From the NCBI RefSeq assembly GCF_014705705.1, contig NZ_JACXLD010000002.1:62001-126000 (forward strand): DNA of 64,000 bases, in the 5' to 3' direction. How positions within the stretch are numbered: position 1 is the stretch's first letter; every line of letters starts with the position of its first letter. The translations under genes and the position numbers were made by a program. The DNA comes from Spongiibacter pelagi (GTDB lineage Bacteria; Pseudomonadota; Gammaproteobacteria; Pseudomonadales; Spongiibacteraceae). A model generated the notes under the pieces. That model had not been told where the DNA came from. It did not search any database and saw only the letters and a program-made list of their open reading frames with translations. Shown piece after piece: positions 32,352 to 42,206 of the stretch.

Positions 32352-35042
32352 TTAAATAATTTCTGGGCTGAGCTTGGTCGGGGTTTGCGTGGGTGATTGC
32401 TCATCCAGCTCTCGACAGATCGCCTTTTGAATTTCTTCGCACAGTGCCGGATCATCTATCGGACGCGCGCGGCTGTCGGTGAGGAAGAATACGTCTTCCA
32501 CGCGCTCGCCCAAGGTGGCAATTTTGGCGGTGTGCAGGTGCAGGCCAAATTTATTGAACATAAGCGCGATTTTGGCGAGCAGACCGGGGCGGTCAGGAGT
32601 AATAACTTCCAGTACCGTGAGCTGTTTGTTCAAGTCGGTGGCCATGCTGGTCCGAGTTGGCGTAGAAAACAAACGCATTTGCCGTGGCGTGCGACGGTTC
32701 ACCGCCAGCGCTTGCTCGGGATTGGCTAGCTGCTCTTTCAGGAATTTGATGATGTGGTTAATGCGATCCTGATTGTCGCCAATGCTGGTTCCATCCGCAT
32801 CCAGTACATAAAAGGTATCCAACGTATAGCCGGTGCCGCTGTCGTAGATGCGGGCGTCTTGTACGCTGAGATTGAGTTGTTCCAATGCGCCGGCTAACAG
32901 GGCGAATAAGCCGGTCCAGCCACGGGTGTGAACGAAGATTTGAGTGGCGCCGACGTGATCCAGCAGGCCGCCTTCTTTAATCAAAACGACCGCGCTGTCT
33001 TTGCGTGAACGCTGGGCGATGGCGCGGGTCTGCCAAACGATATCGTCCACTTGTTCGCGGATAAAATAATCCTCGCCAGTGCTGGCCCACAGTTCGCGAA
33101 TTTCGTCTTCGGTGAAGCCGTAGTCTTCCAGTTTTTCAATGGCGCTTTGCTGGGTTTCGGCAATCCACTCTTGTTTGTCGATGGGATTTTCCAAACCACG
33201 GCGCAGGGCGCGGCGGGTTTCAGCATAGAGCTGACGCATCAGTGAGGCGCGCCACGATGTCCACAGCGTGGGGTTGGTGGCGTTAATGTCGGCAATGGTT
33301 AAGCAAAAGAGAAAGTCCAGATGTTGCTGGTCGCCCACAGTGAGGGCGAAGTCGCGGATGACGTCTGGATCTTGAATGTCTTTGCGCTGGGAAACCGAAG
33401 ACATTTCCAAATGCTTTTCTACCAGCCAGCTCACTAGGTTGCCGTCGCGAACGGACAGGCCGAGGTATTCACAAAATTCACGGGCATCTACCGCGCCCAA
33501 GGTGGAGTGATCGCCGCCACGACCTTTGGCAATGTCGTGGAACAAGCCGGCTAAATACAGCAGCTCAGGTTTGTTGAGTCGCTGCATAATCCGGCAGGCC
33601 ATGGGGAATTTATCCATCATGTCCGGATAGGTGAAGCGGCTGATGTTTTTGATCAGTTCCAGCGTGTGCGCGTCGACCGAATAAATATGAAACAGGTCGT
33701 GCTGCATTTGGCCGACGATATTGCCGAAAGCGGGAATAAATTTGCTGAGTACACCAAAGCGTTTCATGCGGCGCAGGTTAAGCGCGATGCGGCTTGGGGA
33801 GCGCAGCAGATCCATAAAGTGCGCCTTGACTCTTGGGTCGGCGCGGAATTTGTCATCAATCAAATGCAATGAGCTGCGGATCAGTCTGATGGTACTGGCG
33901 CGCACCCCGTCGATGGCTGGGTTTTGTGCCATTAGCACAAAAATTTCCATCAATGCGTAGGGGGTTTTTTCAAAGACTTTATTGTTGGTGACTTCCACGT
34001 GGCCGTTGCGAATTCTAAAGCGCGGATTGACATCAATAATGGTTTCCGCTTCGCAGGCGCGCAGAATGGTTTCGTCAAAATGCTGCATTAGCACATCGTT
34101 CAGTGCGCCAATGGTTTGTACCCAGCGGTAGTACTGCTGCATAAATTGCTCAACCGCCAGCCGGGTGTCGTTGTCTTCAAATCCGAATTGGCGAGCGAGG
34201 GTGCGTTGGTGATCGAAGAGTAGCCGGTCTTCTTCACGTTCGGCGAGCAAGTGAAGGGCAAAGCGCACACGCCATAAATATTGTTGGCCGTCTTTGATGA
34301 GGTCGAGTTCTTCCTGGCTCAAAAACTGGCGGTCGCGGAGCTCGTCAATAGATTGCGCACCAAAGTGACGCTTGACCACCCAGCCGATCATCTGGATATC
34401 GCGCAGGGCGCCGGGCGAGCTTTTTACATTGGGCTCCAGATTGTGTTCGGTGTTGGCGTATTTTTTGTGGCGGGCGATTTGCTCGTCCCATTTGGCGCGA
34501 AAAAAGTCGATGCTGGGCCAAATGCAATCCGGGCCGGTGCGGTCCATTAATTGCTGGTGTAAAGCGGCATTGCCTGCCAGCGGCCGCGATTCCATCAGAT
34601 TGGTGACAATGGTGATGTCGTCAGTGGCGGCGTTAACGCATTCGTCCATGCTGCGCACACTGTGACCAATGTCCAGATTAATATCCCACAACAACATAAT
34701 GAGCCGCTCGATATTGCTGGCGTAATCGGCGCTGTCGTTGTCGGTAAGAATCAGCAAGTCGATATCGGAGTAGGGGTGTAGCTCCCCCCGGCCGTAACCG
34801 CCAACGGCGATCATGGCAATGTCGTCACCCCAGTTAAAACTCTGCCAAATGTTTTTCAGCAATACATCAATATGCTGGCAGCGCAGTTGCACCAATTCCT
34901 CAATCGGGGCGTTGCTGTCAAAGCGCGCTTTCAGTTCTCGTTTTAGAGACTTTAAATAGTCTTTGTAAACCGGGATAACTGAGTTGGCCTTGGCGGCGGC
35001 CTCGTGGAGTTGTTCGGCGTTGAGCAGGGGGGTGTCACTCAT
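32352..35042 (-). CDS. glnD: Bifunctional PII uridylyltransferase/uridylyl-removing enzyme
   Basis: An 896-aa nitrogen sensor that uridylylates or deuridylylates PII according to glutamine. The N-terminal nucleotidyltransferase motif is GGYGRGELHPYSDIDLLIL (residues 81-99). The central HD domain is LYLAGLFHDIAKGRGGDHS, and two C-terminal ACT domains include WTGLFALLAGAL and VLEVITPDRPGLLAKIALMF. Length is typical (about 890). It lies between map (6 bp) and dapC (17 bp) in one minus-strand operon. Confidence 0.97.
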   Translation of the reverse strand: MSDTPLLNAEQLHEAAAKANSVIPVYKDYLKSLKRELKARFDSNAPIEELVQLRCQHIDVLLKNIWQSFNWGDDIAMIAVGGYGRGELHPYSDIDLLILTDNDSADYASNIERLIMLLWDINLDIGHSVRSMDECVNAATDDITIVTNLMESRPLAGNAALHQQLMDRTGPDCIWPSIDFFRAKWDEQIARHKKYANTEHNLEPNVKSSPGALRDIQMIGWVVKRHFGAQSIDELRDRQFLSQEELDLIKDGQQYLWRVRFALHLLAEREEDRLLFDHQRTLARQFGFEDNDTRLAVEQFMQQYYRWVQTIGALNDVLMQHFDETILRACEAETIIDVNPRFRIRNGHVEVTNNKVFEKTPYALMEIFVLMAQNPAIDGVRASTIRLIRSSLHLIDDKFRADPRVKAHFMDLLRSPSRIALNLRRMKRFGVLSKFIPAFGNIVGQMQHDLFHIYSVDAHTLELIKNISRFTYPDMMDKFPMACRIMQRLNKPELLYLAGLFHDIAKGRGGDHSTLGAVDAREFCEYLGLSVRDGNLVSWLVEKHLEMSSVSQRKDIQDPDVIRDFALTVGDQQHLDFLFCLTIADINATNPTLWTSWRASLMRQLYAETRRALRRGLENPIDKQEWIAETQQSAIEKLEDYGFTEDEIRELWASTGEDYFIREQVDDIVWQTRAIAQRSRKDSAVVLIKEGGLLDHVGATQIFVHTRGWTGLFALLAGALEQLNLSVQDARIYDSGTGYTLDTFYVLDADGTSIGDNQDRINHIIKFLKEQLANPEQALAVNRRTPRQMRLFSTPTRTSMATDLNKQLTVLEVITPDRPGLLAKIALMFNKFGLHLHTAKIATLGERVEDVFFLTDSRARPIDDPALCEEIQKAICRELDEQSPTQTPTKLSPEII

Positions 35043-35048
35043 TGGTAA

Positions 35049-35840
35049 TTAGGCTTTATAGAAGGGTTCATCTGGGCGGGCAGTGAGAACTTCCACGCCC
35101 GTCGCGGTTACCGCCATTGTGTGTTCCCATTGGGCGGAGAGTCGGCGGTCACGGGTGGTGACCGTCCAGCCATCCTTGGTATTGAGTTTGGTTTGCTTCT
35201 TGCCAGCATTGATCATTGGTTCAATGGTGAAGGTCATGCCTTCTTGCAACTCCAGATCATTGCTGCGGCGATACCCTTCGCCGTAGTGCAGAACTTGTGG
35301 GTCCTCGTGAAAACCGAGGCCGATGCCGTGGCCGCAGTATTCTTCAACTACGCTGTAGTGGTTGCCGCGCGCATGTTTGGCAATGATATTGCCAATATCG
35401 CTTAGCTTGCAGCCCGGGCGCACCAGTTCAATCGCTTGATAGAGGCATTCTTGGGTGATTTCGCACAGGCGTTTAGCGTGGGGGGCAACATCGCCCACGT
35501 AGTACATCTTATTGGTATCGCCGTGCCAGCCGTCTTTTATGACGGTCACGTCGATATTGAGGATGTCGCCGTTTTTCAAAATCTTGGTGTCGGAGGGAAT
35601 GCCGTGACAAATGACCTCGTTGACCGAGGTGCAGATCGACTTGGGGAAGCCGTTGTAATTCAGTGGCGCGGGGATGGCTTTTTGCACATCGACAATATAG
35701 TCGTGGCAGATACGATCCAGCTCGCCGGTGCTGACACCGGGCTTCACATAAGGCGTGATCATATCGAGAACTTCAGCGGCAAGGCGGCCCGCTTCACGCA
35801 TGGCGGCAATCTCGGCCGGCGTTTTGATAATGACGTTCAT
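35049..35840 (-). CDS. map: Methionine aminopeptidase type I
   Basis: A 263-aa metalloprotease removing the initiator methionine. Metal ligands are visible: the Asp pair in NIDVTVIKDGWHGDTNKMY, the His in YCGHGIGLGFHE, and Glu residues in MTFTIEPMIN and RLSAQWEHTMAVT. The start was placed at MNVIIKTPAEIAAMREAG, the usual N-terminus; the frame extends 14 codons upstream. It is the first gene of the map-glnD-dapC-nth operon, divergent from rpsB as in many gammaproteobacteria. Confidence 0.96.
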   Translation of the reverse strand: MNVIIKTPAEIAAMREAGRLAAEVLDMITPYVKPGVSTGELDRICHDYIVDVQKAIPAPLNYNGFPKSICTSVNEVICHGIPSDTKILKNGDILNIDVTVIKDGWHGDTNKMYYVGDVAPHAKRLCEITQECLYQAIELVRPGCKLSDIGNIIAKHARGNHYSVVEEYCGHGIGLGFHEDPQVLHYGEGYRRSNDLELQEGMTFTIEPMINAGKKQTKLNTKDGWTVTTRDRRLSAQWEHTMAVTATGVEVLTARPDEPFYKA

Positions 35841-36003
35841 AAATCCCAGAGGCTTTGGTGAGTGGGGTGAGGCCTTGAGCAAGCGGCTCAGACCATAGAC
35901 GCGGTATTGTAAACTACTAAGCGCAAATGGAAAAAGCCGTTGGCGCTTTTGAATAGGCGCGGGGGCTGAGCTTTGGCGCTCGATAATTTGTTGCGATTAA
36001 ATT

Positions 36004-36032
36004 TTGCCTGAATCTGTGGTTTGTGGTATAAA
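36004..36032 (+). promoter_or_regulatory. Sigma-70 promoter of rpsB-tsf
   Basis: TTGCCT (36004-36009), a 17-bp spacer and TATAAA (36027-36032). Transcription would start near 36040, leaving a leader of about 140 nt. Confidence 0.65.
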
Positions 36033-36039
36033 TGCGCGC

Positions 36040-36179
36040 CCCGAAAATGCGCCCAGCGTATTTGACGGGTAAAAACGACGCGTAAACACCGGCACGTTTT
36101 CCTGGGTGCCCTGGCGTAAAGCCGGGTTGGAAGGCGGGGTGTTTGCAAGACTTAACCCGATGAAAATCAAGGATTTATC
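36040..36179 (+). promoter_or_regulatory. rpsB 5' leader, candidate S2 autoregulatory element
   Basis: A GC-rich leader with several short complementary arms, ending in an AAGGA ribosome site. S2 represses its own operon through the rpsB leader in enterobacteria; conservation here is assumed from position and length, not shown. Confidence 0.4.
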
Positions 36180-36926
36180 ATGTCTCATGTAAGCATGCGC
36201 GAGATGCTGCAGGCCGGTGTTCACTTCGGTCACCAGACTCGCTACTGGAACCCCAAAATGGCGCCATTTATTTTTGGCGCGCGCAACAAAATTCACATCA
36301 TCAACTTGGAGCACACTGTTCCTGCGATGAACAGCGCTCTGGACGCGATTTCTCGTCTGGCCTCAAACAAGAACAAAATCCTGTTTGTTGGTACCAAGCG
36401 CGCTGCGGGCAAAATCATTGCTGAGCAAGCTGCTCGCGCTGGTATGCCTTTTGTTAGCCACCGCTGGTTGGGCGGTATGCTGACTAACTACAAAACTATT
36501 CGTCAGTCAGTTAAGCGTTTGCGTGAGCTGGAAACCCAGAGCCAAGACGGTACTTTCGACAAGCTGACCAAGAAAGAAGCGCTGATGCGCCGCCGCGACA
36601 TGGAGAAGCTTGAGCGCTCCATCGGTGGTATTAAAGATATGGCTGGTCTGCCAGATGCGCTGTTCGTTATCGACGTTGATCACGAGCGCATTGCGATTCA
36701 AGAAGCTAACAAACTGGGTATTCCTGTGTTCGGTATCGTTGATACCAACAGCAACCCAGATGGCGTTGATTTTGTAATTCCTGGCAACGATGACGCAATC
36801 CGTGCAATCAAACTGTACGTGACTGCTGTTGCTGACACCGTTCTGAATGCTTCTGCTGGTGCAGCGGTAAATGCGGATGACTTCGTTGAAGTTAACGCTG
36901 AAGAAGGTGAAGCAGCTGCCGAGTAA
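36180..36926 (+). CDS. rpsB: 30S ribosomal protein S2
   Basis: A 248-aa small-subunit protein. [25 protein letters not shown] and [20 protein letters not shown] are near-invariant. The acidic C-terminal tail ([14 protein letters not shown]) is typical of gammaproteobacteria. It is followed by an attenuator-like terminator and then tsf, so tsf is partly expressed by read-through. Confidence 0.98.
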   Translation: MSHVSMREMLQAGVHFGHQTRYWNPKMAPFIFGARNKIHIINLEHTVPAMNSALDAISRLASNKNKILFVGTKRAAGKIIAEQAARAGMPFVSHRWLGGMLTNYKTIRQSVKRLRELETQSQDGTFDKLTKKEALMRRRDMEKLERSIGGIKDMAGLPDALFVIDVDHERIAIQEANKLGIPVFGIVDTNSNPDGVDFVIPGNDDAIRAIKLYVTAVADTVLNASAGAAVNADDFVEVNAEEGEAAAE

Positions 36927-36951
36927 GGCGAGCTGAAGAAAGATGTATTCG

Positions 36952-36975
36952 AAGGGGGCGCTGCCCCCTTTTTTT
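36952..36975 (+). terminator. Terminator/attenuator between rpsB and tsf
   Basis: GGGGGC-GCT-GCCCCC stem flanked by AA and TT pairs, followed by a run of seven T. A partial terminator at this place is known in E. coli and sets the S2 to EF-Ts ratio. Confidence 0.9.
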
Positions 36976-37039
36976 AATATTCATCTGTTTAACTGCTCGG
37001 GCGTAATTTTTTCGAGTGGTCTACTAAGAGGATTTAGAC

Positions 37040-37903
37040 ATGGCTGTATCAGCAGCATTGGTAAAAGAACTGCGTGAGCGTACCGGTCTTGGCATGATGG
37101 AGTGCAAAAAAGCACTGACTGAATCCAATGGCGATATTGAGGCGGCAATTGAAGAGCTGCGTAAGTCTAGTGGTATGAAGGCAGCTAAAAAAGCCGGCCG
37201 TACTGCCGCTGATGGTGTGGTTGCGGTGAAAGTTGCTGAAGATGGCAGCTACGGCGTGGTGATTGAAGTTAACAGCGAAACTGACTTCGTTGCGCGTGAT
37301 GATGGTTTCCTGGGCTTTGTTGCTAAAGTGGCTGACAAGGCGTTTGCTAGCCGTGAAGCTGATGTGGCTGCACTGATGGCGGGCGAGCTGGAAGCGGCGC
37401 GTGAAGCACTGGTTCAGAAAATTGGTGAGAACATTGGTGTTCGTCGCGTACAGATCGTTGAGGCGGCTGGCGGCGTAGTTGACGGTTATGTTCACTCCAA
37501 CAACCGCATTGCGGTTCTGGTTGCCCTGCAAGGTGGCGAAGCGGAACTGGCAAAAGACGTTGCTATGCACGTTGCGGCAGTTAACCCACGTGTTGCCAAG
37601 CAAGACGATATGCCTGCGGAAGAGATCGAGAAAGAGCGCGAAATCTTTACTGCTCAAGCACAAGACAGCGGCAAGCCTGCCGAGATCATTGAGAAGATGA
37701 TCGAAGGTCGTATCCGTAAGTTCCTGTCTGAGAATGCGCTGGTTGATCAGCCTTTCGTTAAAGATCCAGAACTGACTGTTGGCAAGCTGCTGAAAAACGG
37801 CGGTGCTGACATTCAATCTTTCATTCGCTTTGAAGTGGGTGAAGGTATTGAGAAAGAAGAAGTGGACTTTGCTGCCGAGGTTGCTGCTCAGCTGAAAGGC
37901 TGA
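37040..37903 (+). CDS. tsf: Elongation factor Ts
   Basis: A 287-aa nucleotide exchange factor for EF-Tu. The N-terminal UBA-like [26 protein letters not shown] and the core [16 protein letters not shown] (TDFVA contacts EF-Tu) are clear. Length is typical. A GAGGA-like site precedes the ATG, and a GC-rich terminator separates it from pyrH. Confidence 0.98.
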   Translation: MAVSAALVKELRERTGLGMMECKKALTESNGDIEAAIEELRKSSGMKAAKKAGRTAADGVVAVKVAEDGSYGVVIEVNSETDFVARDDGFLGFVAKVADKAFASREADVAALMAGELEAAREALVQKIGENIGVRRVQIVEAAGGVVDGYVHSNNRIAVLVALQGGEAELAKDVAMHVAAVNPRVAKQDDMPAEEIEKEREIFTAQAQDSGKPAEIIEKMIEGRIRKFLSENALVDQPFVKDPELTVGKLLKNGGADIQSFIRFEVGEGIEKEEVDFAAEVAAQLKG

Positions 37904-37928
37904 TTTTCTCCTGCAAAGAAAGCGTAAA

Positions 37929-37952
37929 AACGGGGCCTATTGGCCCCGTTTT
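37929..37952 (+). terminator. Terminator after tsf
   Basis: AACGGGGCC-TATT-GGCCCCGTT with a following short T-run. It lies 48 bp before the pyrH start. Confidence 0.88.
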
Positions 37953-37999
37953 GCTGTAGAATGCTTGGCATTTTATCGACAGCACAGTTTGGGGAAAGC

Positions 38000-38737
38000 A
38001 TGTCCAGTCAGAGTCGCGACAAAAAATACAAGCGCATCCTGCTCAAGCTCAGCGGCGAAGCCCTGATGGGAAATTTGGGGTTTGGTATCGACCCCAAGGT
38101 ACTGGATCGCATGGCCCTAGAAGTGGGGCAGTTGGTCGGTATTGGCGTTCAGGTTGGCTTGGTTGTTGGCGGTGGAAATTTGTTCCGTGGCGCGGCCCTG
38201 CAAGCGGCTGGTTTGGATCGCGTTACTGGCGACCATATGGGAATGCTGGCCACCGTTATGAATGCGCTGGCAATGCGCGATGCCCTCGAGCGCAGCAATA
38301 TCAAATCTCTGGTGATGTCGGCCATTCCAATGAGTGGCGTGGTTGATCACTATGACCGCCGCAAGGCAATCCGCGCTCTGTCTCGGGGTGAGGTGGTTAT
38401 TTTCGCCGCTGGAACCGGCAATCCCTTCTTTACTACTGATTCCGCTGCCTGCTTGCGCGGTATTGAAGTGGATGTGGATCTGGTGCTCAAAGCGACTAAG
38501 GTAGACGGTGTATACAGCGCCGACCCCATGCGTGATCCCGATGCGGTGAAATACGATTTTCTGACCTACGATGAAGTGCTCGACAAGAAACTGGAAGTGA
38601 TGGACTTAACCGCCATTTGCTTGTGTCGTGATCACAGCATGCCGCTGCGGGTATTTGCCATGGAGCAGCAGGGTGCTTTGTTGAATATTGTGGTCGGTGG
38701 CAACGAGGGTACCTTGGTTGCGCCCTCACGCAATTAA
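38000..38737 (+). CDS. pyrH: UMP kinase
   Basis: A 245-aa amino-acid-kinase-fold enzyme phosphorylating UMP to [26 protein letters not shown] and [17 protein letters not shown] are family signatures. The start was placed at [12 protein letters not shown] behind GGGGAAAG; the frame is open further upstream through the terminator, which cannot be coding. It is followed by frr at 49 bp. Confidence 0.97.
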   Translation: MSSQSRDKKYKRILLKLSGEALMGNLGFGIDPKVLDRMALEVGQLVGIGVQVGLVVGGGNLFRGAALQAAGLDRVTGDHMGMLATVMNALAMRDALERSNIKSLVMSAIPMSGVVDHYDRRKAIRALSRGEVVIFAAGTGNPFFTTDSAACLRGIEVDVDLVLKATKVDGVYSADPMRDPDAVKYDFLTYDEVLDKKLEVMDLTAICLCRDHSMPLRVFAMEQQGALLNIVVGGNEGTLVAPSRN

Positions 38738-38786
38738 TACGAATTTGAAATAGTACTAAGTGTTATAGCACTAAAGGAGTTGTCGG

Positions 38787-39344
38787 GTGATTAACGAACT
38801 CAAAGAAGATGCCAAGGAACGTATGGCCAAAGCGATAGATGCGCTGGGTCATAACTTCAATAAAATCCGTACTGGCCGCGCTCACCCCAGTCTGCTGGAT
38901 GGTATTCGCGTGTCCTACTATGGCTCGGAAACGCCGTTGTCTCAGGTTGCCAATATCGGTATTGAAGATGCGCGCACCCTGACGGTAACCCCTTGGGAAA
39001 AGAACATTGTTCCCGATGTCGAAAAGGCCATTATGAAATCCGACTTGGGCCTGAATCCTTCAAGTGCGGGCTCGGTAATTCGCATTCCCATGCCGCCGCT
39101 GACAGAAGAAACGCGCAAGGGCTATATCAAACAGGCTCGCCAAGAAGCAGAAAGCGCTCGGGTGTCGATCCGCAATATTCGTCGCGATGTGCTGTCTGAT
39201 ATCAAAGAACTGCAAAAAGCCAAAGAGATCAGTGAAGACGATGAGCGCCGCGCCGGTGATGATGTGCAGAAAATCACTGACCAGTATGTGGCAGAAGTGG
39301 ATAAGGCGCTGACCGCCAAAGAAGCTGACTTGATGGAAATCTGA
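38787..39344 (+). CDS. frr: Ribosome recycling factor
   Basis: A 185-aa factor that splits post-termination ribosomes together with EF-G. The start is GTG behind [29 protein letters not shown] and the [19 protein letters not shown] helix region are diagnostic. It sits 14 bp upstream of uppS. Confidence 0.98.
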   Translation: MINELKEDAKERMAKAIDALGHNFNKIRTGRAHPSLLDGIRVSYYGSETPLSQVANIGIEDARTLTVTPWEKNIVPDVEKAIMKSDLGLNPSSAGSVIRIPMPPLTEETRKGYIKQARQEAESARVSIRNIRRDVLSDIKELQKAKEISEDDERRAGDDVQKITDQYVAEVDKALTAKEADLMEI

Positions 39345-39358
39345 TCGGCGTTCAAACG

Positions 39359-40102
39359 ATGTCAGAAGCAAATAAAGGCGATGTGGCTGCGGCAGTCCCG
39401 CGTCATGTTGCCATCATCATGGATGGGAATAATCGCTGGGCTAAGCAGCGCGGTTTGAAGTCTTCAGAAGGACACCGCGCGGGCGTGGAAGTGATTCGCG
39501 GGTTGCTGCGTCACACTCGGGAGCGGGGAATCGAAGTGGTCACCCTGTTTGCGTTCTCCAGTGAAAATTGGGGGCGCCCCAGTATTGAAGTGAAGGCCTT
39601 AATGCGCCTTTTCTCGCACTATCTGGATAGCGAAACCAAGCAGTTACATGAGGACGGCGTACGCATTCGTTTTATCGGTCGCCGCGATCAGTTCAGCTCA
39701 GCCCTGCAGAAGCAAATTCACTACAGTGAGCAGCTCACCCGCTTTAACAAGCAAAACACCTTGGTATTGGCTGTGGATTACGGCGGTCAATGGGATATTG
39801 CCGAGGCGGCAAAAAAACTGGCGGTACAGGTGAAGGCGGGTAATCTGGAGCCCGATGATATTGACGCCGAGTTGCTCGGTCGCCATGTCGCACTGGCCGA
39901 TCTGCCACTGCCGGATCTGTGTATTCGCACGGCAGGTGAGCAGCGGGTAAGTAATTTCTTGCTGTGGCAACTGGCCTATAGCGAATTTTATTTTTGTGAT
40001 TGTTATTGGCCGGATTTTGACGAGCAGCAAATGGATTTAGCTTTGGCGGCCTTTGCCAATCGAGATCGGCGCTTTGGTGGTCGCAAAGACAGTTCGACCT
40101 GA
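39359..40102 (+). CDS. uppS: Undecaprenyl diphosphate synthase
   Basis: A 247-aa cis-prenyltransferase forming the C55 lipid carrier for peptidoglycan and O-antigen. The catalytic MDGNNRWAKQRGL (Asp and Asn-Arg) and GHRAGVEV motifs, and DLCIRTAGEQRVSNFLLWQ near the C-terminus, are present. Cytoplasmic face of the membrane. It is followed by cdsA as in other gammaproteobacteria. Confidence 0.97.
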   Translation: MSEANKGDVAAAVPRHVAIIMDGNNRWAKQRGLKSSEGHRAGVEVIRGLLRHTRERGIEVVTLFAFSSENWGRPSIEVKALMRLFSHYLDSETKQLHEDGVRIRFIGRRDQFSSALQKQIHYSEQLTRFNKQNTLVLAVDYGGQWDIAEAAKKLAVQVKAGNLEPDDIDAELLGRHVALADLPLPDLCIRTAGEQRVSNFLLWQLAYSEFYFCDCYWPDFDEQQMDLALAAFANRDRRFGGRKDSST

Positions 40103-40158
40103 TAACGAGATACACGTGCACACAATAAAAAATCAATTTGTACGGGGAGTACGTCTAC

Positions 40159-40995
40159 ATGCTTAAACAGCGGGTCATCACGGCAGTGGTGTTGGTCTTG
40201 GCACTGCTGGCGACCTTGTTTTTGTTGCCAACTCAGGCGCAACTCTTAGTGTTTGCTGCGGTGGTGCTGATTGCGGCATGGGAATGGTCAAATCTGGCCG
40301 GTATCGGCTCGCTGTTTTCTCGTGTGTTATTTGTGATGCTCTGCGGTGTTGGCATGATTGCGGCAATGTGGCAGGTAGAATTGCTTTCCTCCCCTCGTAT
40401 CGAGCCTATGCGCCAACTGCTGGTTGTTACCTGTACATGGTGGGCGGTTGGCCTGCTCTGGGTCAAAGGCTATCCGGCCAGTACCCCCTATTGGGGAAAT
40501 ACGCTGGTGCGCAGTGTGATGGGCGTATTGGTTTTGGTTCCTGCGTGGCTGTCGCTCGCTTGGTTATTACTTCTGCATCATGGCGTTTGGCTGTTGCTAT
40601 TGTTGATTGTGTTGGTTGCTGCTGCGGATATCGGTGCTTATTTTGCTGGGCGCAAATGGGGCGTGGCCAAGTTGGCGCCCAATGTCAGCCCCGGTAAATC
40701 TTGGGCGGGATTTTGGGGCGGCGTTACCGCCAGCCTATTGGTGATGGTCGTGGTCTGGTTGGTATTTTCGGCGCAATTGTCTGTGGCGTTATTGCCAATG
40801 ATGTTTGTGGCGGCATTTACGGTATTGGCCTCGGTACTGGGTGATTTGCTGGAGAGTATGGTCAAACGTCACCGCGGTATTAAAGACAGTAGCCAAATCC
40901 TGCCGGGCCATGGTGGCGTGATGGACCGAGTAGATAGCCTCACCGCTGCTGCGCCGGTGTTCACTCTTGGGCTTATTGCTGTAGGTTTGTATTGA
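40159..40995 (+). CDS. cdsA: Phosphatidate cytidylyltransferase
   Basis: A 278-aa multi-spanning inner-membrane enzyme making CDP-diacylglycerol. The C-terminal signature is [25 protein letters not shown]. At least seven hydrophobic spans are visible. The ATG at 40159 ([12 protein letters not shown]) follows GGGGAG; a TTG further upstream is less likely. Its TGA overlaps the dxr ATG by one base. Confidence 0.97.
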   Translation: MLKQRVITAVVLVLALLATLFLLPTQAQLLVFAAVVLIAAWEWSNLAGIGSLFSRVLFVMLCGVGMIAAMWQVELLSSPRIEPMRQLLVVTCTWWAVGLLWVKGYPASTPYWGNTLVRSVMGVLVLVPAWLSLAWLLLLHHGVWLLLLLIVLVAAADIGAYFAGRKWGVAKLAPNVSPGKSWAGFWGGVTASLLVMVVVWLVFSAQLSVALLPMMFVAAFTVLASVLGDLLESMVKRHRGIKDSSQILPGHGGVMDRVDSLTAAAPVFTLGLIAVGLY

Positions 40996-42173
40996 TGTCC
41001 TCTGTGCAAACCGTCACGGTGCTCGGTGCGACCGGGTCAATTGGGTGTAGTACGCTGGATGTGTTGGCGCGTCACCCAGAACGATTTGAAGTTTACGCCT
41101 TAACGGCAAATTCTCGTCTTGATGCGCTGTTTGATCAGGTGCTGGCCCATCGGCCACGCTATGCGGTGGTGCAATCTGAATCGCAGGCAGAGGTATTTCT
41201 TACGCGTCTAAAAGACAATGGCTTGTCTACGCAGGTTTTGTATGGCGAGGCGGGTCTATGTCAGGTGGCCGCAGAAGCCGATGTTTGTATGGCGGCAATT
41301 GTGGGTGCGGCGGGTTTAATGCCGACCTTGAGTGCAGTGCGCGCTGGGCGCAAAGTGTTGTTGGCCAATAAAGAATCGTTGGTGATGGCTGGGCAACTGT
41401 TTATGGATGCCGTAGCCGAAAGTGGCGCGTGTTTATTGCCTATCGATAGCGAACACAATGCGATTTTTCAGTGTCTTCCCCGCTTTGTCGACAATGGTTT
41501 GGATGAACTCGGTGTTAGCCGAATTCTTTTAACCGGCTCCGGTGGGCCATTTCGCCAGCGGCCAATTGCGACCCTTTCAACGGTAACGCCAGACGAAGCC
41601 TGCGCCCATCCCAACTGGAGTATGGGGCGTAAAATTTCGGTCGATTCCGCTACGATGATGAATAAAGGCTTGGAGTTGGTTGAGGCTTGCTGGCTGTTTC
41701 GCTGTCCGCCGTCGCGCATTGATGTGGTGGTTCATCCCCAGTCCGTGATCCACTCTATGGTGGAATATGTGGATGGCTCGGTTCTGGCCCAGTTGGGCAA
41801 TCCGGATATGCGAACTCCCATTGCTCACGCCTTGGCCTGGCCCGAGCGGATTGCATCGGGGGTAGGCAGTCTGAATTTAATTGCACAGGCGCGTTTGGAT
41901 TTTGAAGCGCCGGATGAACAGCGCTTTCCCTGTTTGCGACTCGCGCGTGAGGCGGCTGAGGCCGGTGGTACGGCGTCGGCGATTTTAAACGCGGCGAATG
42001 AAGTGGCGGTCGCGGCCTTTCTTGACGGGCAGCTTGCTTTTACCGCTATTCCCCAAATTCTAGAAAAGGTGGTGGAAAGTCAGGAAAATTGTGAACCCCG
42101 GACATTGGCCATTGTCCAAGCTGCCGATGCGGAGGCGCGAGAGCGCGCTAGCCGCTTGATACAAGCGCTATAA
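40995..42173 (+). CDS. dxr: 1-deoxy-D-xylulose 5-phosphate reductoisomerase
   Basis: A 392-aa NADPH enzyme making 2-C-methyl-erythritol 4-phosphate in the MEP isoprenoid pathway. The NADPH fold is [33 protein letters not shown] holds metal-ligand residues, and the substrate loop is [15 protein letters not shown]. The start ATG overlaps the cdsA stop. It supplies isoprenoids for UppS upstream. Confidence 0.97.
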   Translation: MSSVQTVTVLGATGSIGCSTLDVLARHPERFEVYALTANSRLDALFDQVLAHRPRYAVVQSESQAEVFLTRLKDNGLSTQVLYGEAGLCQVAAEADVCMAAIVGAAGLMPTLSAVRAGRKVLLANKESLVMAGQLFMDAVAESGACLLPIDSEHNAIFQCLPRFVDNGLDELGVSRILLTGSGGPFRQRPIATLSTVTPDEACAHPNWSMGRKISVDSATMMNKGLELVEACWLFRCPPSRIDVVVHPQSVIHSMVEYVDGSVLAQLGNPDMRTPIAHALAWPERIASGVGSLNLIAQARLDFEAPDEQRFPCLRLAREAAEAGGTASAILNAANEVAVAAFLDGQLAFTAIPQILEKVVESQENCEPRTLAIVQAADAEARERASRLIQAL

Positions 42174-42206
42174 CGCGCTGACGATATTCCGAGGTCTCGA
42201 TCGCTC

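Noticed and set aside
37049-37816. 255-aa open frame antisense to tsf
   Set aside because: The tsf product is unmistakable across the same stretch; the antisense frame has no recognisable domain.
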